DNA from: Sambucus nigra
Taxonomy: Eukaryota > Streptophyta > Magnoliopsida > Dipsacales > Adoxaceae
Reading direction: 5' to 3'
DNA: 64,000 nt
Assembly (NCBI GenBank): GCA_949130495.1
Contig: OX422222.1
Coordinates: 277,316,109-277,380,108 of the forward strand
In this document: one piece after another, positions 33,290-44,255 of the stretch
Layout: every line of letters starts with the position of its first letter
Numbering within the stretch: the first letter of the stretch is position 1
Translations under genes and position numbers: made by a program
The notes under the pieces: generated by a model
Told to the model about the DNA's origin: nothing
Seen by the model: only the letters and a program-made list of their open reading frames with translations
The model's database searches: none

Positions 33290-34199
33290 CTGCTAGGGCG
33301 TCAGCATGACTTTTTTATCCTCTGGGAAACTGTTAGACATCGACTTCTTCGAAGTTGGACATTAATTTCTTTACTAAGGCGAGGTAGGCTACCATTCTCT
33401 CATCCCTCGCGTTGTAGTCTCCACTTATCTGATTGGAGACCAATTGTGAGTCGCCTAACACCTGTAGTTATTTTGCACCGAATGCCTATGCCTTTTGCAG
33501 GCCTACTATCAATGTTTCATATTCCACTTCATTATTGAAGGCTTCAAATCCATGTCTGATTCCTTGCTCGAGGATTATGTCTTTTGGGGTAACAAGCACA
33601 ATGCCTACTTTTACCCCCTTGGAGTTGGAGGCTCCATCAATGAATAGTCACCAAATACCTTCTGTCGAGTTATCTTCCCTCTCTTCCACGATTTGCAGTT
33701 GGTCGCAAGTCTGTTCGCTCGTAAACTCCACGATGAAGTCGGGGAGGACCTGCCCCTTGATTGCATTCCTTGGTTAGAACTGGATGTCGAATTGTTCAAG
33801 ATTGACCGACCATTTTGATAGTCTGCCGGACAGTTCTGCTTTCCGCAGGACTGATTTAAGGGGGTGTGATGTAAGGACGATGATATAGTGTGCTTTGAAG
33901 TAGTGCTTCAGTTTCCTCGAGGCTACCACTAGTGCAAAGGCGAGCTTTTATAGTGGTAGGTATCATTTCTCGGCGTCCAAGAGGGTCTTGCTCACGTAGG
34001 AGACCGGGTGCTGGATTCCAGTTCTTTCACATACCAGTGTAGAACTGATAGCGTGGCCAGAAACAGTAAGGTATAGGTACATGGAATCGTTCTCTTGAGG
34101 TACCACGAGCAAGGGTGGTGTGATGAGATAAACTTTGAGCTCTTCTAATGCTTTCGAGCAATCTTAATTTCACTCCACTGTTTTGCTCTTCTTCAATAG
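33290..34199 (-). pseudogene. Gypsy RNase H region, element E (heavily decayed)
   Basis: Between RT and integrase, minus-strand frames show only scattered pieces (LEELKVYLITPPLLV, NDSMYLYLTVSGHAIS, TKECNQGAG). They fit the RT tail and RNase H segments of Tat-type elements. Many stops and frameshifts prevent a firm domain boundary, and a second RNase H cannot be confirmed here, in contrast to element D. Confidence 0.6.
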
Positions 34200-35193
34200 T
34201 TAGAAGAATGGCTGGCACTTTTCGAATGACTTCGAGATGAATCGATTCAAGGCGACGAGCATGCCCGTGAGTTTTTGTACATCTATTATCGTGCGGGGAG
34301 GCTGTACCTTGTTGATTGCATCAATCTGGTCCGAGTTGGCCTCAATGCCTCTCTCGCTAACTAAATACCCGAGAAATTTTCCTGACTGGACATCGAAGGA
34401 ATATTTGCTCGTATTGAGCTTCATTCGGTATTTCTTGAGGATTTCAAAGGTCCTTGACAGGTCTGAGAGGTGGTCTTATTTGTGCCTGCTCTTGACGAGC
34501 ATATCGTCGATGTAGACCTTTAAACATCCTGGTGATCAGCCGTTGGTAAGTTGCTCCAACATTTTTGAGCCCAAAGGGCATAACTTTGTAACAGTATAAT
34601 TCGACGGTGGTGATGAGCGCTGTCTTGTCTTGGTCTGGTGCATACAGAGTAATCTGATGATACCCCGAGTATGTATCCAGGAAACTCATTCTTTCATGAG
34701 CTGCTGTGGCGTCCACCAACTGGTCAATTTTTGGGAAATGGAAACTGTCTTTAGGGCACGCCCTGTTAAGGTCAATGAAGTCAATGCAAACTCTTTATTT
34801 CCAGTTGCTTTTCAGAACCACTACTGGGTTGGATAGCCATTTAGGGAATTAAACTTCCCGTATGGATCCTGTATCCAGCATCTTTTCTACTTCTTTCTCC
34901 ACAGCCTTCGCCTTCTCGGGCATAGTTCGCCGAGCCTTCTGCGCGACAGGCCTAAAATTCGGGTCGATGTGCAACCGATGATAAACCACACTGGGGTCAA
35001 TTCCAGGCATCTCGTAAGGTTCCCATGCGAAAACTTCCACATTGTTCCTCAAAAGTACCGTCATTTCCTTTTTTTCTCGATATGTGAGAGAGGCTCCAAT
35101 CAAGAACATTCTATCCTTTTTGCTACCACCGACTGCGACCTCTTCCTGGTTTTCAACGACCCGCTCCGAGGGGAGGAGCCTGGTCTCCTCCAC
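34200..35193 (-). pseudogene. Gypsy reverse transcriptase pseudogene, element E
   Basis: Minus-strand frames give consecutive RT blocks: EVFAWEPYEMPGIDPSVV, the RT entry (KARRTMPEKAKAVEKEVEKM), IDLNRACPKDSF, LDTYSGYHQI, MPFGLKNVGATYQR, the catalytic YIDDM at 34500-34517, and the connection block (GKFLGYLVSERGIEANSDQI). The enzyme would copy element RNA into DNA. A one-base insertion just before YIDDM throws the main frame off, and further stops interrupt it. The sequence resembles Tat-type RT in plants. Confidence 0.85.
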
Positions 35194-35241
35194 TCCTGGT
35201 CTTCCATACTTTAACTGTTACCTTGAAGGTATCAAACCTTC

Positions 35242-35989
35242 TTATTCCTCAACCTTCTCTTTGGCCTTCTCGGCCTTCTTTTCTGGTTTTGGGAGGATGG
35301 CCGCTATAAAGCACCTTCTTTCCATCGCTTGATCTCCGTGGATCTCCATTACTCCTCGCTCAGTCATGTACTTGAGTTTTTGATGGTAGGTCGAGGGGAC
35401 GACCTTTATTACATATAGCCATCCTTTGTCGAGGATAGCTTGGTAGGGCGAGTCAATGTCGACTACCAGAAACTTGATCATCTTGGAGACACTTCCTGCC
35501 CTTACTGGCAGTACGACCTTTCCCAGCGAAGCCAACTAGAGGGACTGCGGCTTCCTTCAAGTCGACAATGCTTAACTTCAATTTCCTGAATAGGTTGAGA
35601 TACATTACCGCGGATGAGCTTCCCTGGTTGATGAGTAACTTTTTGATGTCATAGTTTACTATCCGGAGTGTAATAATTAAGGTGTCATGATGTGGGGTTC
35701 TTACTCCCACTATGTCTTTACCCGTGAATATGATGTGTTTGCTATAGTCGACGCCATCTGCTCGCCGATGCTTTCCTGACTGTATTTTCACTCGATCGAT
35801 TTGAAAAGCTTGCATTACTGCCGTAAGATTTTTCACTTCCATCCGGGCTGAATTACCTTGAATCTTATTTAGATCAGATGCTCCATGAATCACTATCAAC
35901 TCGTGGACAACATCATCTTCGACCACGTTGTCGGGCCTTGCGTCCCCGTTGGCAGCAACCTTCTCTGCCTTTTTTTTCCAGAAACTCAT
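35242..35989 (-). pseudogene. Gypsy aspartic protease pseudogene, element E
   Basis: Open from 35989 to 35453, with HHDTLIITLRIVNYDIKKLL followed by INQGSSSAVMYLNLF. In this lineage the active site normally reads IDQGSS, so the catalytic Asp is Asn here. Then comes a frameshifted continuation at 35535-35242 (GKVVLPVRAGSVS, FLVVDIDSPYQAILDKGWL, VVPSTYHQKLKYMTE) that is typical of the protease-to-RT linker of Tat-type elements. The protease would release mature Gag and Pol. Loss of the Asp shows inactivity. Confidence 0.82.
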
Positions 35990-37293
35990 TTACGTGCTCG
36001 GTTTGGGCCCGTTCTTCAAGGTGGGACTTAAGAGCCTTGAAGTGCTCAATTTTGTGTCCTCCTTCCTTGTGAAAAGCACATCTCAGTGCATCGTTTCTCT
36101 TTGAGGGATCTCTTCCCATCTTTATGGGCCACTTAACGAATGGCTTGTCCTTGATTTTCACTAGGATCTTCTAGATTGGTTCTTTAAAGACAATGTTTAC
36201 TGCCTGAAATTCTTTCGAAACATCGTTCCTGGCTCCTTTCTTGGATCCCTTCTTGGCTCCATTCTTGGAGCCACCCTTGCCCCCATTTTTGCCTCCTCTC
36301 TTCTGGTTTTTGACCTTGTCGTTGCCCTTGGCAGCGAGCATAGCTCGACCATTCTCTCGTGCACTGAGGCGAGTCACATCCTCAACTTTGGTGTACTTCT
36401 TGATGCGAGCCATCAGGTCATTGATGGTCATGGCCTCCTTCTTAATCAGGGATTAGTGCAAGAGGCAAGAGATGGGTATGCCAATTTTGAAAGAGGCCAC
36501 TCCTACCTTTTATGAGCAGTCCTCGACCTTGTTAAACAACTCTCAGTACCTTTTTGCGTAGTCCCGAAGGCTCTCCTGGGGCCTCTTCTTTATTATTAGC
36601 AAGGCATCCATCCTCTTTGGATGGGAGCTGCTGGTAATAAAGCGAGCTGTGAAGAACTCTTCCAGGGACTCAAAGCTCCTGATGGATCTATGAGGGAGTC
36701 TCTTGAACCACTTCTGGGCCACATCATGCAAACTCGAGGGAAAGATTCGGCACATTAGTGCATCCCTGTGGTTTTGGAGAGTCATGGCCTGTATGTACTG
36801 CCTAACGTAATCGATAGGGTCAGTCTTTTCGTCATAGATCTTGAATCTCAGAATCACAAACTTCTTGGGGTATTCTTCTTCTTCTATCTCCCTTGAGAAA
36901 AGGGATTTCATCTGGGTCCTGAGAGCTCGTCGAGCTAGTTCTCTGGTCGATTTGTCACCCCGATGTGCTAGGTGCAGGTCCATTTCTCTTCGGCCAAATT
37001 TCGTATGTCATCATTTACTTGAGTCGGGCTCCTGCAATGGCAAGCTAGTCACTATTGCTCGAGTAAGTCATCATCTGATGCGTGTTCCTCGATCCTTTAG
37101 GATCCATGGCTAGGGCTCCTTCCTCGGCTGCGAGACTTTCTCGTCTGAGGGCTAGGAGTGCGATATTAATGTCGTATGGTGCTGCGATGGAGATCTTTTT
37201 CCATCCTTTCTGATCTCCTTTTGAGGCAAGCATTCTCAGCTTCTTGCTTGCGAGCGGCCTCTCCTTGCTCCTGTAGCCTTTCCTCATAAGCAT
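35990..37293 (-). pseudogene. Gypsy gag pseudogene, element E
   Basis: The gag capsid domain (Retrotrans_gag type) is open at 36983-36543, with KIYDEKTDPIDYVRQYIQAM, QKWFKRLPHRSI and SLEEFFTARFI. It continues after stops with INDLMARIKKYTKVED and a Lys/Gly-rich RNA-binding stretch (36431-36171). The zinc-knuckle-like CAFHKEGGHKIEHF (near 36075) has the C-x2-H-x4-H pattern usual in Tat gag, with the final Cys replaced by Phe. It is broken by a few stops and a frame change. Confidence 0.82.
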
Positions 37294-37504
37294 CGATCAA
37301 CCTGGAGATTTGTGTGGACCTGGAAGGTCCCTGACTTTCCTCTAAGACTTGCCGCTCTGGGCGAGCCCTTTGATACGTCGAACTTCAAATCTAATCCTGT
37401 GAGGGGCAGGCTGCTCTTGGATAACCCCTTCTTGAGGGGCGTTGCTACTGTGACCCGACATTTCAAATTCTTTATTGGTGAGGTCTTTCTAAAAGGAAGA
37501 CAAA

Positions 37505-37524
37505 CCTTCCCACTGACGGCGCCA
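37505..37524 (-). other. Primer binding site, element E
   Basis: On the minus strand TGGCGCCGTCAGTGGGAAGG starts 2 bp after the 5' LTR. Its TGGCGCCGT core is shared with the tRNA-complementary PBS of many plant gypsy elements. Confidence 0.75.
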
Positions 37525-37526
37525 AT

Positions 37527-37943
37527 TGTGGTGCCAATAAAGTTCAGCACAAATTTTCAAGAAAAGACAATCACCAGAGAAAATAAAAAAGTAAGGAATG
37601 GCAATCACACAACACAATATTTTACGTGGTTCAACAAGAATGCCTACATCCACGGTGGTGCTCTCAATATTATTTCTCTATACTCCGGGGAGTGTTTTTC
37701 AGGAAAAATAATACACGCCCTTTACCCCGGGCTAAGGGTTTGTTATATACATGTTCGTTTTTGGGGAGTAGGGGTGTTGAACTCCCCCATGTCAATCCAC
37801 AACTCCTAGAATATCTCTTTACGACATTTTAGGAATAAACTAGGTCGTAACTTAATAAGTTGGGGCGTGAGGCCTCCAGACGTTGGGCCGTAATTTATTG
37901 GGCTACTCGTCTGGGGCCAAGGTGATAAATCGAGGTACCCACA
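37527..37943 (-). repeat. Element E 5' LTR
   Basis: 417 bp bounded TG...CA (plus strand TGTGGTGCC...GTACCCACA), matching the truncated 3' LTR at 27225-27561. Confidence 0.88.
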
Positions 37944-38888
37944 ATATATGTCGGTCAATTGAACTCAGTAGGAATTCTGATGAGTTGGGTTCGGTCTAAT
38001 CGTAGAAGATCAGAATTATGGTTCTAGTTCAATTGAATAGTTCACGGCTTAGATAGGGAGTTGACTTCCTATTAGTAAAGTTGTATGTGCAGTATTATTA
38101 GTTTTTATTGACTATGAAAACATGTCTGATAGTTTAGGAACTCATCTAAAAGTTCAAAGAGGATTATAACCGTACATCAAGAATGTATATAATAGGACCA
38201 TAACTGATATTCAAGTCTATGTATTTATTATATTAGAGTAGCACAGTCTCACAATATTTGCAAAGGCTACCTAGATTCTCAATCCCGATGATTATGATGA
38301 GTGGAATGTGCATACAATTATTATGATTATAATTGGTTCGATTCAATTTATTGGGACTAAATCTCCCCAGGTTGCACAATCATTTTGTGGGTATGTCTGA
38401 GATCATATTTCGGAGGAATCTGCATCTAGGAGATATCCAGAATTGTGACACTCTCTTGATAAACTAATAGGATTTGGGGACTGGAATGTTCATATTATTA
38501 TTGTGGATCTTATGGGTGAAATTCTATTTATTAGGACTAAATCTTCTAAAGTTGCGCAATCATTATATTTGTATATCTGAGATCATATTTCGAAGGAATC
38601 CGTATTTTGGAGATATCTTGGATTGTGATACTCCCTTGATAAACTTTTAAATTTGAATTCCACTAGCAAAACAAACAGTGGATTATTTTATAATCTGCTA
38701 GAGTATCAAATAATTTACGTTTCAAATCAAGGAATAAATAAGATGTTGGTAAAAATCAATTAATGAAAAATTGAATTTCACCAAGCGGATATTGTATGCT
38801 TCAAGAAAGGAATCATATTATTTTTTATTCTACTTTGCAAACCTGACCTCATTATTCTAGCAATTATTTGATAATTAAATTGGAGTGC
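37944..38888. other. Unclassified DNA containing a 180-bp tandem duplication
   Basis: No coding similarity is seen. The only structure is the pair of 180-bp units at 38285-38644, listed separately. It lies between elements E and B. Confidence 0.6.
38285..38644. repeat. 180-bp tandem duplication (2 units)
   Basis: Shared blocks TGGAATGT, GGACTAAATCT, GATCATATTTCG and CTTGATAAAC occur exactly 180 bp apart (for example GATCATATTT at 38401 and 38581). The copies differ at many sites, so the duplication is old. The length is in the range of plant satellite monomers. Confidence 0.85.
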
Positions 38889-38893
38889 AACTA

Positions 38894-40153
38894 TGTAGAA
38901 ACGGGGTGGCCCTTATGTGTGTTTCAAATCAAACCAATTTTTACCAAAAACTATCCAACTTTTAATGTGCACCAAACCAAGTTGTGAAAACCCAATTCTT
39001 ACTTTAAACTAATTTTATCTTGATTAATCCTAAACATGCATCTAGTGAATAAAGCAAGTAAAGTAAAGTAAATAATACTCACAACGCAGGATATACGAGA
39101 AAAAAAATCCAAAACGGGAAAATAACCTCGGACGACCCAAGCCAGACAATCACTATGAACAAAGGTTTTATAAAGACAGATTATCCTTACTCAATGACTC
39201 GATCCCCACAGGTCTTGACGCACCTTCTGATATTCTACCGTTATTCAATAGTGCCCATGCAGAAATTCCGTCTTCCACGATACCTGTCTAAAATACACGC
39301 TTCCACGTATGTCTATGTGTCTACCGGATGACTTTGATTCGTCTACGATGTCGAACAAGAAGTCCTTCTCTTTTCTTCACCACAAAACCCTGATGTTCAA
39401 TTGTAGAACAAACCTTCTTGGTGCAGCAAGATCGCATAAACATATAATAATGATATCTCGAATCTTTGCAAACTCTAAGGATGTGTTTAAGCTTTTTAAA
39501 CCTTAGAAAACATGTGCAAAACTCGTACTGGAACGTAAACAGTTTTTTCAGAATGCACACTTTCGAAACTCTGACGAAATCATGTTTTAAATAAGAATTA
39601 AACGCTGCCTCGAAAACATGTCTTTCGAACGACAGAGCCATGTCGTTCGAATGACAGAGCCATGTCGTTCGTGCGACATAAGCATCTCGTTTAAACGAGC
39701 CAGTGTGTCAATTTGACTTTTTGACTTTTTGTTAAAAACATCTCTTTCAAAAGAGATCCAAATAAGTCAAACTCCTTTTCGAGCTTATCAGAATATAAAC
39801 GTAGTGTAAACAATTTAAAACACTTTAAAAACATTTTAAATATTTTCCTTATAAAAAAAACATCCTTATCTTTTATAAAAATAATTCCGAGCACCATTAA
39901 TTATACGCATTCATACTTGTGTGATGTCGGAAAGCAATTAATTTTGAAGATGAATAAACTTTCACCAATTAAACTTCGGCATGATTAATTCTTTGAAGCT
40001 TTGCCCCAACGTCTTCAATTTCTTCAATACGTCATAGACCAAGTGGGATCGTGACAAAATAAAATCTCCCTATGACATATTACAAACACAGTTTTGTTCA
40101 CGGAATTAAGTCAAAATAATACAGGGACTCAATTGGAAATTTATGTCCTTGCA
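38894..40153 (-). repeat. Element B 3' LTR
   Basis: 1260 bp, plus-strand boundaries TGTAGAAACGG...TCCTTGCA, matching 44256-45495. The phased palindromes start at 39620, 39642, 39664 and 39686 (22 bp apart). The TATA-like TATTTAAA (minus strand) is at 39586-39593. Confidence 0.9.
39620..39699 (-). promoter_or_regulatory. Phased palindrome array, element B 3' LTR
   Basis: GTCTTTCGAACGAC, GTCGTTCGAATGAC, GTCGTTCGTGCGAC and CTCGTTTAAACGAG occur at an exact 22-bp period. The spacers are 8 bp, the first two both AGAGCCAT. On the minus strand the array is directly upstream of the TATA-like box. Confidence 0.82.
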
Positions 40154-40170
40154 AATCTCCCCCTTTGACT
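40154..40170 (-). other. Polypurine tract, element B
   Basis: On the minus strand CAAAGGGGGAGATT precedes the 3' LTR, matching the equivalent tracts of A and C. Confidence 0.75.
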
Positions 40171-42321
40171 ATTTTGGGACAAAACTAAACTAGTGAAATG
40201 CCTAAATAAGGCCGTCAAGCCGTATGACGCCTAAATCCCATCCCATAAACCCAAAATAAAAAATACATGACACAGACTAGAATATGTTGTACGGACAAGC
40301 ATGAACTGTCTGAATGTGATGTAGACTTAAAATCTCGAATCTCTGAAGAATACCTACACACATGAAACAGACAAACAAATACCAAGTGAAGTATAGTGGA
40401 ACAAATGAAACCAATATATATATCCAAATGATACCAAACGACAATGGATACCAATATGAATAAACTCTGCAAAATCATTTGTTAAACAATTGAGCACAAA
40501 ATGATACCAAATTTAAACTACCAATTTGTAATTCCAATTTGTAAAATATGTAATAAATAACGTGCTAAAAACTCAAATCTCCCCCTAAATCACATACATC
40601 TCTCCCCCTTTTTATCTCGAATGGACAATCCGGTGAAAAGATAAACCTATCAAAGTATCTAAAATGAGAATATACCAATTTGAATCAATTTGAAATCGCT
40701 AGATAAACATGAACCAACCAGCTAAATATGATCAAAAGATGATAAATCTGTAGCTAGTAAACCAAGAATCACACAAGGAATATAGCAATTTAATTAGGAG
40801 TGATAAACGAACTATATGCAAAATATCAATTTTGAAATAATATAACCTGCATATAACTAGTCAGCCCAGAAACACTTCCAGCAGTACCAAAAATATCACC
40901 AAAATAAACCAGTGGACTGCAAACCAATCAGAAGCAAGAATTCAGGTTGTCGTTCGAACGAACCAGGAACGTCGCTCAAACGAAATGAGGACGTTGCTCG
41001 AACGAAGTACAGATGTCGTTCGCGCGACATGGAGATGTCGTTTGAATGACTTCTCGTGACATGGCAAACTTTCACATTTTCTCAGAAATATTTTATATTT
41101 TTGCCCAGTGAAAAAATTTCAAGAAAAAAATCTGTGGAAGGGCCTGACAGTAGCAAAATAGTGCTAAAACAGTAAGCTTTTTAGCACAAAACGCAAAAAT
41201 GCATAAAAACTAACAATGCAAGTTACATGCAACACAGAGTACCGATGTGCCCGAACATGGACATGGAATGTATGGGCGTGACCCTACAACAAATGAGTCA
41301 CAATTTCAACACATCGAAACGATCAAGAATCTCTAATTGATAGCGATAAATCATCAAACTTTATCATAGCCATATGACAATAAAAATGTGAGCTTAATGA
41401 ACTAAACATACTATATGCACACAAATCCAGAATTTTGACGATTCTATAAACAATAGCATCAAATTGCAATGTTTCAACATTAGGATTAGTTATGCAAACC
41501 CGTTTAAAATTTTCTCCAACCAAACTCCCTCATAAATATATATTTTCAAGATCTTTTGAGGTTTCTAGCATTCTCAACTTAAAGAAAATCTTATTGGCAT
41601 TTTTTCTTAGCATATTGCTTTTTCTTTTGGGCTCTTTTAATCGATGGCTTTCATGACGAGTTAATTTTGAACTCTCGCAGCCCTTTCCCGTGAATCACTC
41701 ATCATTTTTTCAATTATACCAATTCAAATCCTCACAGTAAACGATTCTTACATGCACACTTCTTCATAAGTCTACTTACGCATAAATGACAAGATTGAGA
41801 TAAGAACGCCTCACCAAATTCAAATATGCAAGAGAAGTCAAACATCCATATAAACTCGTGCATGTGTTCAATGTTGGCATATATATAAAGTCGAATCAAA
41901 ATGCATATCAACTTCGAAACAACCCCGTTTAAACAATGGTTAAGATCATTCTAAGCATCGATAATATGACCAAATGTCCTATCCACATGGATAATGAAAC
42001 GATGGGGGGGGGGGGGGTCCAAGCACACCAATATGCCACATCAAACATGTAAACTCAAAAGTAAAAAAACCTAAAATATTTTTGTCTTTTCAAATATATT
42101 TTGACTCAAATAAAAGAAAAATCTTTTCGGTTTTTCAAAAGTTTTCTCAAAAACAAAATCTTTTTGGAATTTCAAAGATTTTCTAAAAAAAAAAAATCTT
42201 TATGTATTTTTCAAATAAGACTCAAATAAATGAGAAACTATAATACAAAATGATACACAAGTCATAATACTATCAATGAATATATCATGAAGCAAACTAG
42301 TATATGACAAACACGACAACA
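40171..42321 (-). other. Conserved non-coding region, element B
   Basis: No pol-like coding. It carries AAAAAGATTTTT-type repeats next to gag (42060-42240), a run of about 13 G at 42005, and stretches matching the same region of A in reverse. The palindrome cluster at 40949-41050 is described separately. Confidence 0.7.
40949..41050 (-). repeat. Second phased palindrome cluster, element B internal region
   Basis: Five units start at 40949, 40971, 40993, 41015 and 41037, exactly 22 bp apart: GTCGTTCGAACGAA, GTCGCTCAAACGAA, GTTGCTCGAACGAA, GTCGTTCGCGCGAC and GTCGTTTGAATGAC. They lie about 800 bp from the 3' LTR, as in element A. Confidence 0.82.
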
Positions 42322-44206
42322 CTATCTTCCTTTAGGTTTAGCATGGGAAGAATCAAGTGCACCCAAATGAGAATCATGGAGTTTAATTCCTAAAGCCACT
42401 AAATCCGATTTTCTAACCCAAGTAGGTGTAAAACGACGCATGGGGGTTTGGGGAACCAGGGAAACTTTATTCCTAAACTTCCTAGGAGCTTGTCTAAGGT
42501 CGTAACAATAAAGCCTAAGGTGACCTTTCCTACCACAAAACATGCAAGTGTAGTGATGGTGGGAATGATTACCTATATGTGGACCTTTTCTAACCTTCCT
42601 AGTGTTTCTCATACGTGCGAGGGGAATGGGAACAACTATCTCATCAAAACCTATACCTCCCCTATCTCCATTAATTTGGACGATGCCTAAGATCTTATCT
42701 AACTTCTCCGACCTAGCGTCCAAATCAAACTTAACTCTAGATGAGTCTCTCAATCTCTCCTCCTACTCATGAATCCTAGACTCAAGCAAACGCCTAGACT
42801 CCACAAACTCTAAAATCTCTTTTTTCGAAGACTCCATCAAACCACGGAGATTATCTCTCTCTTTATCCACAAACTCTAGTTTCTCCCTAAACTTCTTCTC
42901 TCGTGCCCTAAGATCCTCAATCAAACTATCATTATTTTTTATAGCACGATCATTCAACTTAGCTTGCAATTTTGAGTTAGACTTTTTCACCTTCACCGTT
43001 TCGGCATGCAACTCATTAAACAAAACTTGCAACTCTTTTACATCTATGTCCTCCTCGTCACTCTCTTCACCCTTACTAATATGGGATTCACTCAAAACCT
43101 CCTCGGAAGTTTCATGCACATGAGAATCGTCGTCGCTCACATGACATGCCATGAACGCAACAAAGTTATGATCAATGGGGGAACTCTCTCCCTCTTCCGG
43201 ATCACTATCACTTAAGGTGGCACTATAAATAATGGGTTGCTTGCCCTCTTTCTTAAGTCTAGTGGGACACTCCTTAACTTTTTGACCGTACCCCTCACAC
43301 CCAAAGCACTTATCCGACTCATCTCTCTTAGGCTTCTCAAACTTATCCTTAGAGATGGGATCTACTTTGTTGTTCTTGAAATTTTTCAAATTTCTTGGCA
43401 ACTTTCGATTGCTTTTGAAACTTAATAAATTTTTTAAATTTCTTTGCCAATAAAGCAACATCCTCAAAATCAAAATCGTAATCGAAATCCGTAACTTTAA
43501 TTTTCTCCTTCCAGGTTTTCAAAGAAATACCCTTTTCTTTCTTAGGCACTTGGTTGGAGGTAATCATGTCGATTTCATAGGTTTGTAAGTCACTTGCAAT
43601 CTCTTCTAGTTTCGTCGACTCTAACTTACCCAAGGAGTTTAAAATGGTCACTTTCGTATCAAACCTACTAGGCAATGACCTTATAATTTTCTTAATGACA
43701 CAGTTGTAGGGAATTTTCTCACCAAGGTTAAACGACGAGTTGACAATATTTGACAACCTAGCATAAAACTCATCAAAAGTCTCACTCTCTAACATCCTAA
43801 TGGTCTCAAACTGTGTAGTGATATTTTGAAGTTTTGACGCCCTAACCGTGCTAGTGCCCTCGTGAGTGAGTACCAAAATATTCCAAGCCTCTTTTGATGT
43901 TTCATAAGTCATAATTCTATTATATTCTTCCTGTGTGACATATGAAGAAATAACGTGCAGACCCTTAGAATTATATTATGAAAGTCTTTGTTCAGTATTG
44001 GTCCATGACTCAATATGCTTTGAACTAGTGACCTCACCTACAATAGTGACAGGGCGTGTCCAACCTTTCTCAACTGCTAGCCACATATGCTCATCAATAG
44101 ATTTTAATGCACATCTCATTCTCATCTTCCAATAAGTGTAATTAGTGCCATAAAAAATAGGAGTTCGAGAAAATTCGTTATATCCAAAATTCATCTTTGA
44201 AAACAC
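42322..44206 (-). pseudogene. Copia gag pseudogene, element B
   Basis: Minus-strand frames cover the full gag. The N-terminal part (44206-43976) has FYGTNYTYWKMRMRCALKSI. The UBN2-type domain (43912-43349) has YETSKEAWNILVLTHEGTST and FDEFYARLSNIVNSSFNL. A linker holds CFGCEGYGQKVKEC, a CCHC knuckle with Gln in place of His. An acidic and coiled-coil region follows (FREKLEFVDKERDNLRGL). The C-terminal part (42753-42322) has CMFCGRKGHLRLYC, an intact C-x2-C-x4-H-x4-C knuckle. Only a few stops or frameshifts separate these blocks. The product would form particles and bind RNA. Confidence 0.88.
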
Positions 44207-44239
44207 ACGGGATCACAAAACAAATAAAATATGTTTTCT

Positions 44240-44253
44240 CGCTCTAATACAAA
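44240..44253 (-). other. Primer binding site, element B
   Basis: The minus strand reads TTGTATTAGAGCGAG 3 bp after the 5' LTR. It is a two-change variant of the initiator-Met-tRNA site TGGTATCAGAGC. Confidence 0.7.
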
Positions 44254-44255
44254 TT

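Larger units (their letters stand above)
27225..37943 (-). mobile_element. Element E: Tat-type Ty3/gypsy retrotransposon with antisense gene
   Basis: A minus-strand element of about 10.7 kb: 5' LTR 37527-37943, PBS, gag, protease, reverse transcriptase, RNase H, integrase (down to 31908), then a ~4.3-kb region carrying a plus-strand (antisense) gene, and 3' LTR 27225-27561. The order PR-RT-RH-INT is that of Ty3/gypsy. The protease signature with IDQGSS-like context, the CX2HX4H gag knuckle and the antisense gene between INT and 3' LTR point to the Tat lineage. Every coding part carries stops or frameshifts. No target duplication was found because the 3' LTR lacks the ~80 bp corresponding to the PBS-side end of the 5' LTR. 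Confidence 0.85.

Noticed and set aside
40949..41050. CRISPR-like array of regularly spaced repeats
   Set aside because: The 14-bp repeats are imperfect palindromes with only 7-8-bp spacers, inside a plant retrotransposon. There is no leader and no cas genes, and period 22 is far too short for CRISPR.
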